Shown here: positions 1 to 7,720 of the stretch, piece after piece
Numbering within the stretch: the stretch's first letter is position 1
Layout: the number at the start of each line of letters is the position of its first letter
Assembly (NCBI GenBank): GCA_017397025.1
Contig: JAFQKG010000002.1
Coordinates: forward strand, 1-43,325
Direction: 5' to 3'
Length of the DNA: 43,325 nt
Source of the DNA: Erysipelotrichaceae bacterium
GTDB lineage: Bacteria > Bacillota_I > Bacilli_A > Erysipelotrichales > Erysipelotrichaceae
Translations under genes and position numbers: made by a program
The notes under the pieces: model-generated
What the model was told of the DNA's origin: nothing
Seen by the model: the letters and a program-made list of their open reading frames with translations, nothing else
Database searches by the model: none

Positions 1-2
1 TT

Positions 3-1418
3 GTGGAAAATGAAATGAATCTTTTAATTTTTGATGAATCCCTTGATGAGGTTTTGTGCAAGGTAGAATCCATTCCTTTGATGTCCTTTGTAGTTTTAGA
101 TGAAAAGGAAGATTATTATCTGGTTCAGCTGGATGAAAATTTGTTTTCTTTAACGACTCAAAGAGGGAGCTATGACTTTACTAAAAATGTTGGATATCTA
201 AGAAAAGAAGATGTGGATAGACTCATCAATCCTGACAAGATTGCAAAGAAAGAAGTCGTCAATGCTGTTTTTAAGGCTTCTGGAGGGGTTTTTAAAGATG
301 GAACGGATGAGAAGGTGCTTCAGTTCGAAAAGGGCAGAGAACTAGTTTGTGAAGCTCCTGTACAACAGAATGCTGTTTTTGAAAAGTGGAATCAGATTTC
401 TGAAACTGTGTTTGAAGCTCAATATCGATACATTGATTCCATTAGAATGCATACACTTCCAGACCAGGTGACAGAGCTGAATGTTCCATTGGATTTGAGC
501 GGCGGAAGCATCGAAGTTCTGTATGAAAATGGTGATCGTGAAATCATTGAACTCACCACATCAATGGTATTTGGATACTCACTTGCAGAGGCTATTGAAC
601 AGCAGGTGAGCGTGAGTTATGGTGGAGCAAGTACTTTTTATCCTTTACGTGTATCCTTAGAAAAAGACGAGCAGCGAAGACGCATGAATGAACTCATCGA
701 ACTAGCTTTACAGATGAATGGGAATGATGAACTGAATGAAGATGATGTTCATGTGCTTTCTGAACTGAAAATGCTGTTTCACAATGAATTTACACCAGTG
801 CTTACGATGAAACAAATCATGAATTTAGATCGCTTGTATCACAGCATGATGAAGGATGATGTTTCTGTCATCGTTGAAAAAAATGATGTGAATCTTTCGC
901 TCAGCGGTCTTTATCTTTCAACTCAACTTAAAGAAAACAGGTTTCCTTTTGGAAAACCTGTCATAAAAATAAAATTAAAACATCAAATTGCTGCAGAGCA
1001 TCTAAAACAAACTGCTATAGCTCAAGGATGGAAAGTAGAAGATGAATTTGTCATTGATTTCAAAGTCAATGGTCACAGTGAACTGTGGGAAACACCTCTA
1101 TTGTTTACGATGGACAGACCGGATCAAAATCTTAAGGAATGGGCTGTATTGACAAGTGATGAAGCAGATGTTGTGCAGTGTCATACGGCTGTTTATCAAG
1201 ATCGTATTCGTTTTAAGGCATTGAAACCTGGATCTTTTGTCTTGGTTTCAAAACCTTCTGTCAATGTTTATGATCATGCAGCTTCTGAAGATGTCACTTT
1301 AGCCATTGATAATGGGTTTGACTATGATGCTTTCTTTAAAATAGCTGGTCTTAGTCTGATTGCAGTGCTATGCAGTTTGATTGGATGGATACTTGCTCTT
1401 AAAAAGCGTTTGAAATAA
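3..1418 (+). CDS. Exported SH3/Ig-like protein with C-terminal membrane anchor, probably 5'-partial
   Basis: The frame is open from the window edge, with possible starts GTG at 3 and ATG at 15. No signal peptide is visible. An SH3-like stretch lies around residues 20-70 (YYLVQL then GYLRKEDV). Residues about 158-215 resemble a bacterial Ig-like (Big_3) domain: LDLSGGSIEVLYENGD, then VSYGG. The middle is charged and helical. One hydrophobic segment near residues 448-466 is followed by KKRLK, a type I anchor with a short cytoplasmic tail. An Ig-containing anchored protein should carry a signal peptide, so the true N-terminus probably lies upstream of the window (inference). A strong terminator begins at its stop codon. 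I do not recognise a named family for the whole protein. It may be a cell-surface protein of the same locus as the peptidoglycan peptidase downstream, but nothing proves a functional link. Confidence 0.7.
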   Translation: MENEMNLLIFDESLDEVLCKVESIPLMSFVVLDEKEDYYLVQLDENLFSLTTQRGSYDFTKNVGYLRKEDVDRLINPDKIAKKEVVNAVFKASGGVFKDGTDEKVLQFEKGRELVCEAPVQQNAVFEKWNQISETVFEAQYRYIDSIRMHTLPDQVTELNVPLDLSGGSIEVLYENGDREIIELTTSMVFGYSLAEAIEQQVSVSYGGASTFYPLRVSLEKDEQRRRMNELIELALQMNGNDELNEDDVHVLSELKMLFHNEFTPVLTMKQIMNLDRLYHSMMKDDVSVIVEKNDVNLSLSGLYLSTQLKENRFPFGKPVIKIKLKHQIAAEHLKQTAIAQGWKVEDEFVIDFKVNGHSELWETPLLFTMDRPDQNLKEWAVLTSDEADVVQCHTAVYQDRIRFKALKPGSFVLVSKPSVNVYDHAASEDVTLAIDNGFDYDAFFKIAGLSLIAVLCSLIGWILALKKRLK

Positions 1419-1448
1419 GACCAGAAATGGTCTTTTTCATTTTTTTTG
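1417..1448 (+). terminator. Rho-independent terminator after the SH3/Ig-like gene
   Basis: A stem AAGACCA/TGGTCTT with a GAAA loop is followed by TTTTTCATTTTTTTT. It overlaps the stop codon of the upstream gene. Confidence 0.8.
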
Positions 1449-1473
1449 ACATACACTTATGACAGGTGATGTC

Positions 1474-2463
1474 ATGAAAAGAGTACTTTGTTTGTGTCTA
1501 GTTATGATGTGCTTTGTTTTCCAAGCTGAAGCAGAAAATTATATAGTTATGAGTGATGATGAAAGAGTTCTTGTCTCTAAAGATGCTCATGAACAAAGAA
1601 GCATTGCTTCCATTACTAAAATCATGACTGCAGTTCTCTGTCTTGAAAAAGGGGATTATATTGACCAATGGAATGTTGGTGAAGAAGTTTCTAAAGCAGA
1701 TGAAAAAAGAATCTATCTTGTAGAAGGACAGATGGTCTCCATGCGTTCATTGCTTTATGGGCTGATGCTTGAAAGCGGTAATGATGCAGCACTTGTCCTG
1801 GCCAAAAGAGTGGGTGGAAGTGTAGAAAACTTTGTGAAAATGATGAATGAAAAAGCAAAGGAAATAGGGATGCTAAACACTGTTTTTCATAATCCTCATG
1901 GACTTGATGTCCATGAACAGGGGAATCTCTCGACTTGTTTTGATATGGCGCTTTTGATGAAGTATGCACTCAACAATGAACAATTCTGTGAAATCATCAA
2001 AACAAAAATCTATGCTTCAGAATGGGGAACAGTTTTTCATAATTCCAACAAGCTTTTGAGTGATTTTGCATTTTGCCTTGGCGGAAAAACAGGATATACA
2101 TCCAAGGCAGGAAGAACGCTTGTCACTGCTGCAAAAAATCAGGATTTGACGGCTATCTGTGTATCTTTTCAAATTCAGGATCATTTTGAGTTCCATAAAA
2201 GCCAGTATATTGATGTTTTGAATAAATATCAGAAATATACGCTGCTTCACAAGGGGGATTATCTTATGACAAATGGAACTGTTCGAATTGAGGAACCTTT
2301 TTGTGTCACTTGTACACTAGATGAACTTTCACAGGCACAAATCAGATATGTATTGAATCATGATACAGTTACTTTTCAGTTTACTTTGAATGATTATGTT
2401 GTATCAAAAACATATCCTATTGTTCAAAAGAAAAACATCTGTTTTCTGGGGTGGTGCTTTTGA
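1474..2463 (+). CDS. dacB: D-alanyl-D-alanine carboxypeptidase (penicillin-binding protein 5/DacB type)
   Basis: Serine DD-carboxypeptidase that trims the terminal D-Ala of peptidoglycan stem peptides outside the membrane. A signal peptide is visible at residues 1-20. The catalytic motifs are in order: S46-I-T-K49 (SxxK), S101-G-N103 (SxN), and KTG near residue 205 in GGKTGYTSKAG. The start at 1474 is preferred over the in-frame ATG at 1459 because AGGTGAT lies just upstream and the signal peptide then begins MKRVLC. At about 329 residues it is near family size, with a short C-terminal domain and no clear amphipathic anchor. spmA begins inside its 3' end (13-nt overlap). The order dacB-spmA-spmB-rluB matches B. 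subtilis, where dacB encodes the sporulation PBP5*. The symbol rests on that synteny; dacF or dacA are alternative family names. Confidence 0.9.
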   Translation: MKRVLCLCLVMMCFVFQAEAENYIVMSDDERVLVSKDAHEQRSIASITKIMTAVLCLEKGDYIDQWNVGEEVSKADEKRIYLVEGQMVSMRSLLYGLMLESGNDAALVLAKRVGGSVENFVKMMNEKAKEIGMLNTVFHNPHGLDVHEQGNLSTCFDMALLMKYALNNEQFCEIIKTKIYASEWGTVFHNSNKLLSDFAFCLGGKTGYTSKAGRTLVTAAKNQDLTAICVSFQIQDHFEFHKSQYIDVLNKYQKYTLLHKGDYLMTNGTVRIEEPFCVTCTLDELSQAQIRYVLNHDTVTFQFTLNDYVVSKTYPIVQKKNICFLGWCF

Positions 2464-3029
2464 ATCTGATCTGGGTGATTTTGTGTGGGATTTCACTGTT
2501 GTTTGGACTGCTAAAAAACAGAGCAGATCTTTTGAATCAGGTTTTAGTTCAAATTGGAATGGATACATTTGATTTTGCGCTACCTGTGATTGTCACCACT
2601 TGTTTTTTTAACGGAATCATGGAAATTGCAAGAGAATGCGGAGTGCTGGATCAGCTTCAGAAACTGCTTCAACCATTTCTAAACAAACTTTTTCCTGATG
2701 TTCCCTCTGATCATCCGTCTTTAGGCTATATCGGAGCCAACATTGTCATCAACATGTTTGGCCTTGGATTTGCAGCAACACCATCTGGTTTAAAAGCGAT
2801 GGAACATCTTCAGAAATTAAATCATGACAAAAAACAGGCATCTCGTCCAATGGTCACCTTTCTTGTATTAAATACGGCCGGCGTTACTTTGTTTTCGACC
2901 AATATTATTGCGTATCGAATGGCGGAGGGATCAGTGGATGTTACAAGATATCTGCCTTTAGCAATTGCAAGCACCTGCTGTGCTAGTTTGGCAGGACTTC
3001 TTTTGGACAGGTGGTGGAACTATCGCTGA
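2451..3029 (+). CDS. spmA: Spore maturation protein A (nucleoside-recognition/gate-domain membrane protein)
   Basis: Membrane protein of the SpmA/Gate family. In Bacillus, SpmA and SpmB together are needed for spore-core dehydration; members also occur in non-sporulating bacteria. Visible signs are an N-terminal hydrophobic segment, then DTFDFALPVIVTTCFFNG, GYIGANIVINMFGLG, TPSGLKAMEHLQ and a C-terminal hydrophobic segment, at about 192 residues. The start is uncertain: GTG 2451, GTG 2454 or TTG 2460. TTG 2460 is best placed behind the GGGGTGG at 2448-2454. It overlaps the end of dacB and the start region of spmB, so the three are probably translationally coupled. Presence of the pair suggests, but does not prove, a spore-forming or ancestrally spore-forming host. 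Confidence 0.9.
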   Translation: MVLLNLIWVILCGISLLFGLLKNRADLLNQVLVQIGMDTFDFALPVIVTTCFFNGIMEIARECGVLDQLQKLLQPFLNKLFPDVPSDHPSLGYIGANIVINMFGLGFAATPSGLKAMEHLQKLNHDKKQASRPMVTFLVLNTAGVTLFSTNIIAYRMAEGSVDVTRYLPLAIASTCCASLAGLLLDRWWNYR

Positions 3030-3039
3030 ACTTTCTCAG

Positions 3040-3534
3040 ATGCTGCTGCCGGTATTTTTTCTTATGCTGTGTGCTGTTTCATTGATTCAAGGCATCAATG
3101 CTTATGATGCATTTGTCAAAGGAGTCAAAGACGGAATGAAACTCACAGTTTCAATCTTTCCTAGTTTGATGGCTATGATTCTTCTCATCAATCTTTTGGA
3201 TTGTGCTGAACTCTTTGATTTGCTTTCTGATATGATTTCACCAATGATTTCATTTCTTCCTTCTGAAATATTGGCAATGTGCTGTTTCAGGCCAATTTCA
3301 GGGGGTGCATCCATGGCTTTGATGGTGCAGATTTTAAGAACTTTCGGTGCAGATAGTCTTTATGGCACGATGGCCTCTGTCATTCAGGGATCTACCGATA
3401 CAACACTTTATGTCATTGCCTTGTATTTTTCATCTGTTGGCATCAAAAAAATAAAAAATGCACTTTGGATTGGGTTGTTTGCAGATTTTGTTGGAATTGT
3501 AGCTGCAATATTTCTGACTGTTCATTTTTTCTGA
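3040..3534 (+). CDS. spmB: Spore maturation protein B
   Basis: Partner of SpmA in the same membrane-protein family. The sequence shows NAYDAFVKGVKDGMK, repeated hydrophobic segments, FRPISGGASMALM, and IQGSTDTTLYVIALYF, all family-typical. The start is a problem. The reading frame is open from TTG 2965, but no ATG, GTG or TTG sits at a normal distance from the only good Shine-Dalgarno (AGGTGGTGG, 3009-3017). The first ATG is 3040, which is 22 bases away with nothing closer. By comparison with the usual SpmB N-terminus, translation should begin near ATC 3022. I give 3040 as a conservative start. The gene overlaps or abuts the 3' end of spmA, and the stop is followed 36 bases later by rluB. Confidence 0.85.
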   Translation: MLLPVFFLMLCAVSLIQGINAYDAFVKGVKDGMKLTVSIFPSLMAMILLINLLDCAELFDLLSDMISPMISFLPSEILAMCCFRPISGGASMALMVQILRTFGADSLYGTMASVIQGSTDTTLYVIALYFSSVGIKKIKNALWIGLFADFVGIVAAIFLTVHFF

Positions 3535-3569
3535 TGTATGGTAAAATGTGACAGGTTAGGAGTGATTGC

Positions 3570-4298
3570 ATGGAAAGACTGCAGAAAGTCATTGCACAAA
3601 GTGGAATAGCATCCAGACGCAAAGCAGAAGAACTGATGAAAGAAGGACGTGTCAGTGTAGATGGCGAAATCATCACTGAGATGGGATATCAGGTCAAGCA
3701 GGGTGCTAAAATCATGGTGGATGGTAAACCTATCGTGCGTGAAAATAAAGTGTATTATCTGATGAACAAGCCTAAGAAGACTCTTTGTACTCTCAATGAT
3801 GAACATCAGCGCACGACAGTGGTTGATTTAGTTGAATTCAAAGAGCGTGTATTTCCAGTTGGCCGTCTGGATTATGATACGACCGGAGTATTGATTTTGA
3901 CCAATGATGGTGATTTTGCCAATGAAATCATTCATCCTCGCTATCATATTCCAAAGACCTATGAACTGATTATCAATGGCATTCTGAAGACGCCAGAAAT
4001 CAAACAGCTGGAAAGTGGAATTGAACTGGATGGCATTATGACGCTTCCTGCTAAAGTTTGGGTCACCAACAAAGACTTTAATAAGAATCAGACCACTCTT
4101 GAACTGACAATTGTAGAAGGAAGAAATCGTCAGGTCAAGCGTATGATGGAATATTTTGGCTATGAAGTCAGAAAACTGAATCGTAAATCTCTTGGATTTT
4201 TAACAGTTCATGATTTGCGTCCTGGTGAAGTTCGTCTATTAAAGCCATTTGAAGTCAAACAGCTGCGCCGTCTGGCAAAAGAAGGAAGAATCAAGTAA
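3570..4298 (+). CDS. rluB: Ribosomal large-subunit pseudouridine synthase B
   Basis: RsuA/RluB-family pseudouridine synthase that modifies 23S rRNA (U2605 in E. coli numbering for RluB). An S4 RNA-binding domain covers residues 1-60 (ERLQKVIAQSGIASRRKAEE). The catalytic motif GRLDYDTTGVLILTNDG holds the active Asp near residue 93, and RNRQVKRMM lies in the C-terminal part. At 242 residues it is normal length. The start ATG follows TTAGGAGTGA. Synteny behind spmB agrees with B. subtilis rluB (ypuL). RsuA (16S) is the alternative, less likely given the context. It ends at a shared convergent terminator. Confidence 0.93.
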   Translation: MERLQKVIAQSGIASRRKAEELMKEGRVSVDGEIITEMGYQVKQGAKIMVDGKPIVRENKVYYLMNKPKKTLCTLNDEHQRTTVVDLVEFKERVFPVGRLDYDTTGVLILTNDGDFANEIIHPRYHIPKTYELIINGILKTPEIKQLESGIELDGIMTLPAKVWVTNKDFNKNQTTLELTIVEGRNRQVKRMMEYFGYEVRKLNRKSLGFLTVHDLRPGEVRLLKPFEVKQLRRLAKEGRIK

Positions 4299-4336
4299 AA
4301 AATCGAAGCGTTACAGATACGCTTCGATTTCTTTTA
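4298..4336. terminator. Bidirectional terminator between rluB and rqcH
   Basis: Arms AAATCGAAGCG and CGCTTCGATTT (about 4300-4330) flank a 9-base loop. There is a T-rich tail to the right (CTTTT) and an A-run to the left, so it can serve both convergent genes. The stop codon of the minus-strand gene lies in the loop. Confidence 0.85.
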
Positions 4337-5948
4337 ATTCTGGGTCAATATAAATGGTTTTATAGCTGCTCATTGAGACAAATCCTGGTTTCATGCCAGG
4401 GACTTTTTTTAAATTTTTGACAGGACACCAGTTGACTGGAACAGAACTTGAATATCTTCCTTTAGAGTAGTAGGCGGCAATATGAGCTCCTAATCGTATC
4501 ATTTCCTCTGTTGGATTTGGGTTGGTAATCACTACATGAGCACCATGATAGTCTTTTGCATGCATCCAGATCGCATCTTTTTTTGCGAGCTTGAAGGTAA
4601 GATAGTCATTTTGTAGGTTGTTTTTTCCAAAGAGAATCTGTGTGTTTTCATCATAGTCAAGGATGGTAATCGCAGGCAGAGTCTCTTTTTTCTTTTTCCT
4701 GATTTTTCGTACCTGTTCTTTTAAATAACCCTGTGCAGTAAGTTCATCACGAATTTCTGCAGCATCGTTGAATTCAGCCAATTCCAGCTGCTGATCCAAA
4801 GCTTCGAAATATTCAATTTCTTTTTGGCACAAATCAATCTGTTCTGCAAGATAAACTTGTCCTTTTTTGCCTTTGGTGTATTTCTGGAAGCATTTTTTTG
4901 CGTTCTGCCGTCCATCGAGTTTTGGGTCTAATTCAATAGTGATCGTTCCATTTCCATCAAAACGATCAAAAGTGACTTTTGTTTCGCCCTTTTTGACCAG
5001 AGGTGCATAGGCATGCAGATAATCGCCATATTCCTGCCATTTCTGACAATCAAGTGCTTCTTCATAGGAATCCATCAGTTTTGGGAGTTTAGTCCTGTGA
5101 TGTTTGAGTTGAGCACGAACAAGTTTGAACAAATCTCCAGTGATCTGACGAATGCGGTCTTTTTCTTCCTTGTGGTAGTAGAGCACATCCATGCCTTCCA
5201 TCATTGGATAGCTTTCAAAAGTGTCTGATAGATGAGTCAGCGGCAAAACATGATATTGCATTTCCTGGTTGATTTCACAAAGATAAAAATCCTTGGATTC
5301 TTTGATCTGTTTCATGATGTCATCAAAAGATTCGCCATTGCTTATACGATGGAGCACTTCTTTGGAAAGCAGCGGTGAAAAGCCATGAAGCTGAGAAGTT
5401 AAAGAGGCTTCAAGATTGAGCGTACATTGTTCAAATGGATTCTGCTTTCCTTCCTGCGCTTTTGGTTTTTTAAATTGAGCACCAGGCTGAATGGTACGCT
5501 GATTGTTTTGAAATGGCGGGATTCGTTTCAGTGCATCGAGTATTTTATCATGTTCATCAACGAGGATGACATTGGCGTATTTTCCCATCAGTTCAACGTA
5601 GAGATGGCGCTGAACTTTGTCTCCGATTTCATTGCGTATCATGATTGTGATGTCCAGCCAGCGGTCAAGACCTCCCTGTTCAATGGAAATCATCATGCCA
5701 TTTTCCAAATGTTTTCTTAAAAGCATAACAAAAGGACTTGGACTTTCAGGAGTTGGGTATGTTTTTTTAGTGATGCTGATGCGATTGTATTGTGAATGTG
5801 CAGAAATTAAAAGAGAGACTTTTTCTTTTCCTCGACATTGAAATAGTAGCTCTGTGTTGGATATCTGATAAATTTTATTGATTCTCAGCGGAAGAGCTTC
5901 TTTGAGTTCTTTGGTTAACTGAGCAAGAATAATACCATCAAGTGCCAT
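4311..5948 (-). CDS. rqcH: Rqc2 homologue RqcH (NFACT protein; ribosome quality control)
   Basis: Bacterial Rqc2/NEMF homologue that binds stalled 50S-peptidyl-tRNA complexes and recruits tRNA-Ala to add C-terminal alanine tails. It was earlier annotated as fibronectin-binding protein FbpA. An NFACT-N domain begins MALDGIILAQL. The conserved Asp-Arg pair is D95-R96 (GGLDRWLDI). A coiled-coil middle covers about residues 280-430. The C-terminal NFACT-R domain contains AIWMHAKDYHGAHVVI and KGRYSSSVPVNWCPVK. At 545 residues it is close to the B. subtilis protein. It stands alone on the minus strand. The start is followed upstream by a TATAAT box (complement of 5977-5982). Confidence 0.93.
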   Translation of the reverse strand: MALDGIILAQLTKELKEALPLRINKIYQISNTELLFQCRGKEKVSLLISAHSQYNRISITKKTYPTPESPSPFVMLLRKHLENGMMISIEQGGLDRWLDITIMIRNEIGDKVQRHLYVELMGKYANVILVDEHDKILDALKRIPPFQNNQRTIQPGAQFKKPKAQEGKQNPFEQCTLNLEASLTSQLHGFSPLLSKEVLHRISNGESFDDIMKQIKESKDFYLCEINQEMQYHVLPLTHLSDTFESYPMMEGMDVLYYHKEEKDRIRQITGDLFKLVRAQLKHHRTKLPKLMDSYEEALDCQKWQEYGDYLHAYAPLVKKGETKVTFDRFDGNGTITIELDPKLDGRQNAKKCFQKYTKGKKGQVYLAEQIDLCQKEIEYFEALDQQLELAEFNDAAEIRDELTAQGYLKEQVRKIRKKKKETLPAITILDYDENTQILFGKNNLQNDYLTFKLAKKDAIWMHAKDYHGAHVVITNPNPTEEMIRLGAHIAAYYSKGRYSSSVPVNWCPVKNLKKVPGMKPGFVSMSSYKTIYIDPELKEIEAYL

Positions 5949-5976
5949 AGTTTCACTTCTTTCTAATTGCTTGACT

Positions 5977-5982
5977 ATTATA
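5977..5982 (-). promoter_or_regulatory. rqcH: Putative -10 box for rqcH
   Basis: TATAAT on the minus strand, about 30 bases before the rqcH ATG. The -35 region would fall inside the left copy of the 32-bp repeat and matches consensus poorly. Confidence 0.45.
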
Positions 5983-5994
5983 ACATAATCTTGT

Positions 5995-6026
5995 AAGGTT
6001 CACATCTTTATCGTGTGTGGTATAAT
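5995..6026 (+). repeat. Left copy of a 32-bp direct repeat bounding the accessory block
   Basis: This copy is identical over 32 bases to 10096-10127, and CTTG also matches just outside, separated by one mismatch. It begins AAGGTTCACATC and ends GTGTGGTATAAT. Inside are TTCACA and TATAAT boxes 16 bases apart, so it reads as a rightward promoter. At this copy no intact rightward gene follows. Confidence 0.85.
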
Positions 6027-6052
6027 CCTGTCTTTGACAGTCAAGTGATATG

Positions 6053-6103
6053 AAAAAGTGCAAAAAAGCTTGTAATAAAAGTCTAATTTGCACTTTTGAT
6101 TTG
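6053..6103. other. Inverted repeat at the left of the accessory block
   Basis: Arms AAAAGTGCAAA (about 6054-6064) and TTTGCACTTTT (about 6090-6100) are perfect 11-base complements with a loop of about 25 bases. It lies just downstream of the decayed minus-strand transposase, so it may be its terminator or part of the element's end. The two cannot be separated by eye. Confidence 0.5.
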
Positions 6104-6122
6104 CATCGAATTGTAATAATTT

Positions 6123-7044
6123 TTATCTTTCTTTCGTTTTTTTAATAATATTTCTCATCTTTGACTTTTTGATGATCTGATTGTCAGTTCTAAAACCGAA
6201 CGCTTCATGAAGATCATCGGTCAATTGTGTCCTTGTGTAAGTCGGTATATATCCATGTCCATCTAGTTCAAGAACCTTCATTTCTCTTAATGTATCTAAT
6301 GTTTCTGTAATCGTGTATTTCTTCTCTAATTTGTTTTCCAATAGCTTATAAATCGGTAATGACAAGAAACAAGTAAGGAAATGTGCTTTGATCCTGTCAT
6401 CCCTTTGTAGATAAACAGGTCTAGCTTCAAAGTCCGTTTCATAATTCTGAAACATTCTTCGATCTGCCATCGTCTCTTATTGATTTCGATGATCTTAGAT
6501 ACATCACCCTCAATACTGTAGTGACTGCATAGAATCCATCAAATCTTTCTTCATCTTCAATGGTAGCTGTATTCAACTGAAGAATCTGTTGTTCTGCCAC
6601 TTCACCATTCTCTGTAACTGCTGTTTTCGTTATAAAGCGTGCAGGATCGTTAGGATTTCTGTGTGTCTTCTTACTCTTTCCACTATCTACCATTTTTTGA
6701 GCACGATCGATTTGCCCGCTTCTTATCTTTCTTTGGTAGTCTTTATATTTTGGAGAATAAGTGACAATCAATGTTTCAGATAATTTCTTCGATTCGATTG
6801 GAACCTCCTTATAGTAGATACTGTTATAAACATCTGAATCGTTTTCATCGAGTTTAGAGACATCGATAAATTTACTGCTTCCCAGCTTTCTAAACTGTGT
6901 TGGGCTAAGAGCGATTTCCTGATTTTCTTTTTTTAGTTTTTTCAAAGACTGTGTTCGTTTACTACGAAAGGGATAACTGCAGAACTCAATCGCTCTAGGA
7001 TGTCGCTTCACGTCCAGACATCTTCTTTTCAGACGAAGAACCAA
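6123..7044 (-). pseudogene. Decayed IS1634-family (IS4 group) transposase
   Basis: DDE transposase remnant. The N-terminal part (from about 7044) contains NSIYYKEVPIESKK, then DGFYAVTTVL. The C-terminal part contains TDFEARPVYLQRDDR and KAHFLTCFLSL, which are typical of IS1634 transposases. The linking block WQIEECFRIMK is readable only in a third frame around 6440-6510. At least two frameshifts therefore separate the pieces: one after TTVL near 6510 and one after RIMK near 6438. Roughly the first 200-250 residues expected for the family are absent; the sequence changes at about 7000-7044, where a plus-strand remnant begins. The product should be inactive. Confidence 0.85.
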
Positions 7045-7442
7045 AATCTATGGTTGAGACAATGATCAATATCTATGAACGTTCTACACGTGATAGAAAC
7101 GTCATCGCTCAGCTGACTGCTTTTCTTCACTTATCGATACATTACCTATACCGATGCTGTCCAAGACCTGACCGTTGTTTCTTTTCGTTGGTGAGATTAT
7201 TGGATACAGCACAAAAGCACAAAGTAGATGATGAATCTACCTTTGAATGTATGATGAAAGAAATGCTGGAAAAGAATGTAGATTCTGAACTTTATTCTAA
7301 GCTTAGAATCAAGATGATTCTTTTCAAGTGCAACTGGACAAGAAACACTTGTGACAATCTGTCTCAAGCCCTCAACTACATTTATTCAGTGATGGTTGAG
7401 GCACAGAAACAAGTTGAACAGCCTAGTTCCATCTCTCATTAA
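6999..7442 (+). pseudogene. 5'-truncated ORF of unknown function joined to the transposase remnant
   Basis: The frame is open from about 6999 (after TAG at 6996) and has its first ATG at 7050, giving 130 residues. Residues before that ATG (RPDIFFSDEEPKS) read like protein interior, and no ribosome-binding site precedes 7050. It therefore looks like the 3' part of a longer gene cut by the IS remnant. The protein is helical, with five cysteines and FFSLVRLLDTA in the middle. The spacing of the helices faintly recalls the all-alpha region of VirD4-type coupling proteins from Firmicute conjugative elements. That is a weak impression and not an assignment. Confidence 0.4.
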
Positions 7443-7450
7443 CTGGGCGT

Positions 7451-7657
7451 ATGGTTGTGAAAGCTAAAAAGAGATTGGAGAAATTAGTGCAACTTTCTTA
7501 TAAAATGGAGATTTCTCCAGACTTAGATGAAGGAGGCTATGTAATATCGTTTCCTGAACTCCCTGGTTGTCTTACTTGTGGTGAAACAATCGAACAAGCA
7601 TTAAAAAATGCTGAGGACGCAAAACAAGAGTGGTATATTGCTCAAATGGATGATTAA
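7451..7657 (+). CDS. HicB-family antitoxin, short/truncated
   Basis: 68 residues. The core YKMEISPDLDEGGYVISF, then ELPGCLTCGETIEQALKNAEDAKQEW, is the partial RNase H-like fold of HicB antitoxins. Usual HicB proteins are about 110-140 residues and add a C-terminal DNA-binding domain after IEIPEP-like sequence; here the frame stops at QMDD. No HicA toxin (small dsRBD-like protein) is seen on either side. It begins 8 bases after the remnant ORF, without a convincing ribosome-binding site. This is probably an orphan remnant, though it may still be expressed. Confidence 0.75.
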   Translation: MVVKAKKRLEKLVQLSYKMEISPDLDEGGYVISFPELPGCLTCGETIEQALKNAEDAKQEWYIAQMDD

Positions 7658-7661
7658 AAAG

Positions 7662-7716
7662 AACACCTGTCATTTTTCAGGTCAATTGGAGTCCTAGAAA
7701 TTTGATAGGTGTTTTT
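7662..7716. terminator. Bidirectional terminator between hicB remnant and lysR
   Basis: Arms AACACCTGTCA and TGATAGGTGTT (one G-T pair) flank about 30 bases. A T-run follows on the right, and an A-run precedes on the left, which serves the convergent lysR. Confidence 0.7.
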
Positions 7717-7720
7717 TCTA

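Noticed and set aside
1446-1451. TTGACA before dacB considered as a -35 box
   Set aside because: A -10 at proper distance would overlap the ribosome-binding site and start codon.
5999-6026. Promoter in the left 32-bp repeat as driver of an island gene
   Set aside because: The nearest intact rightward gene is kilobases away behind antisense transposase remains; treated as a duplicated relic.
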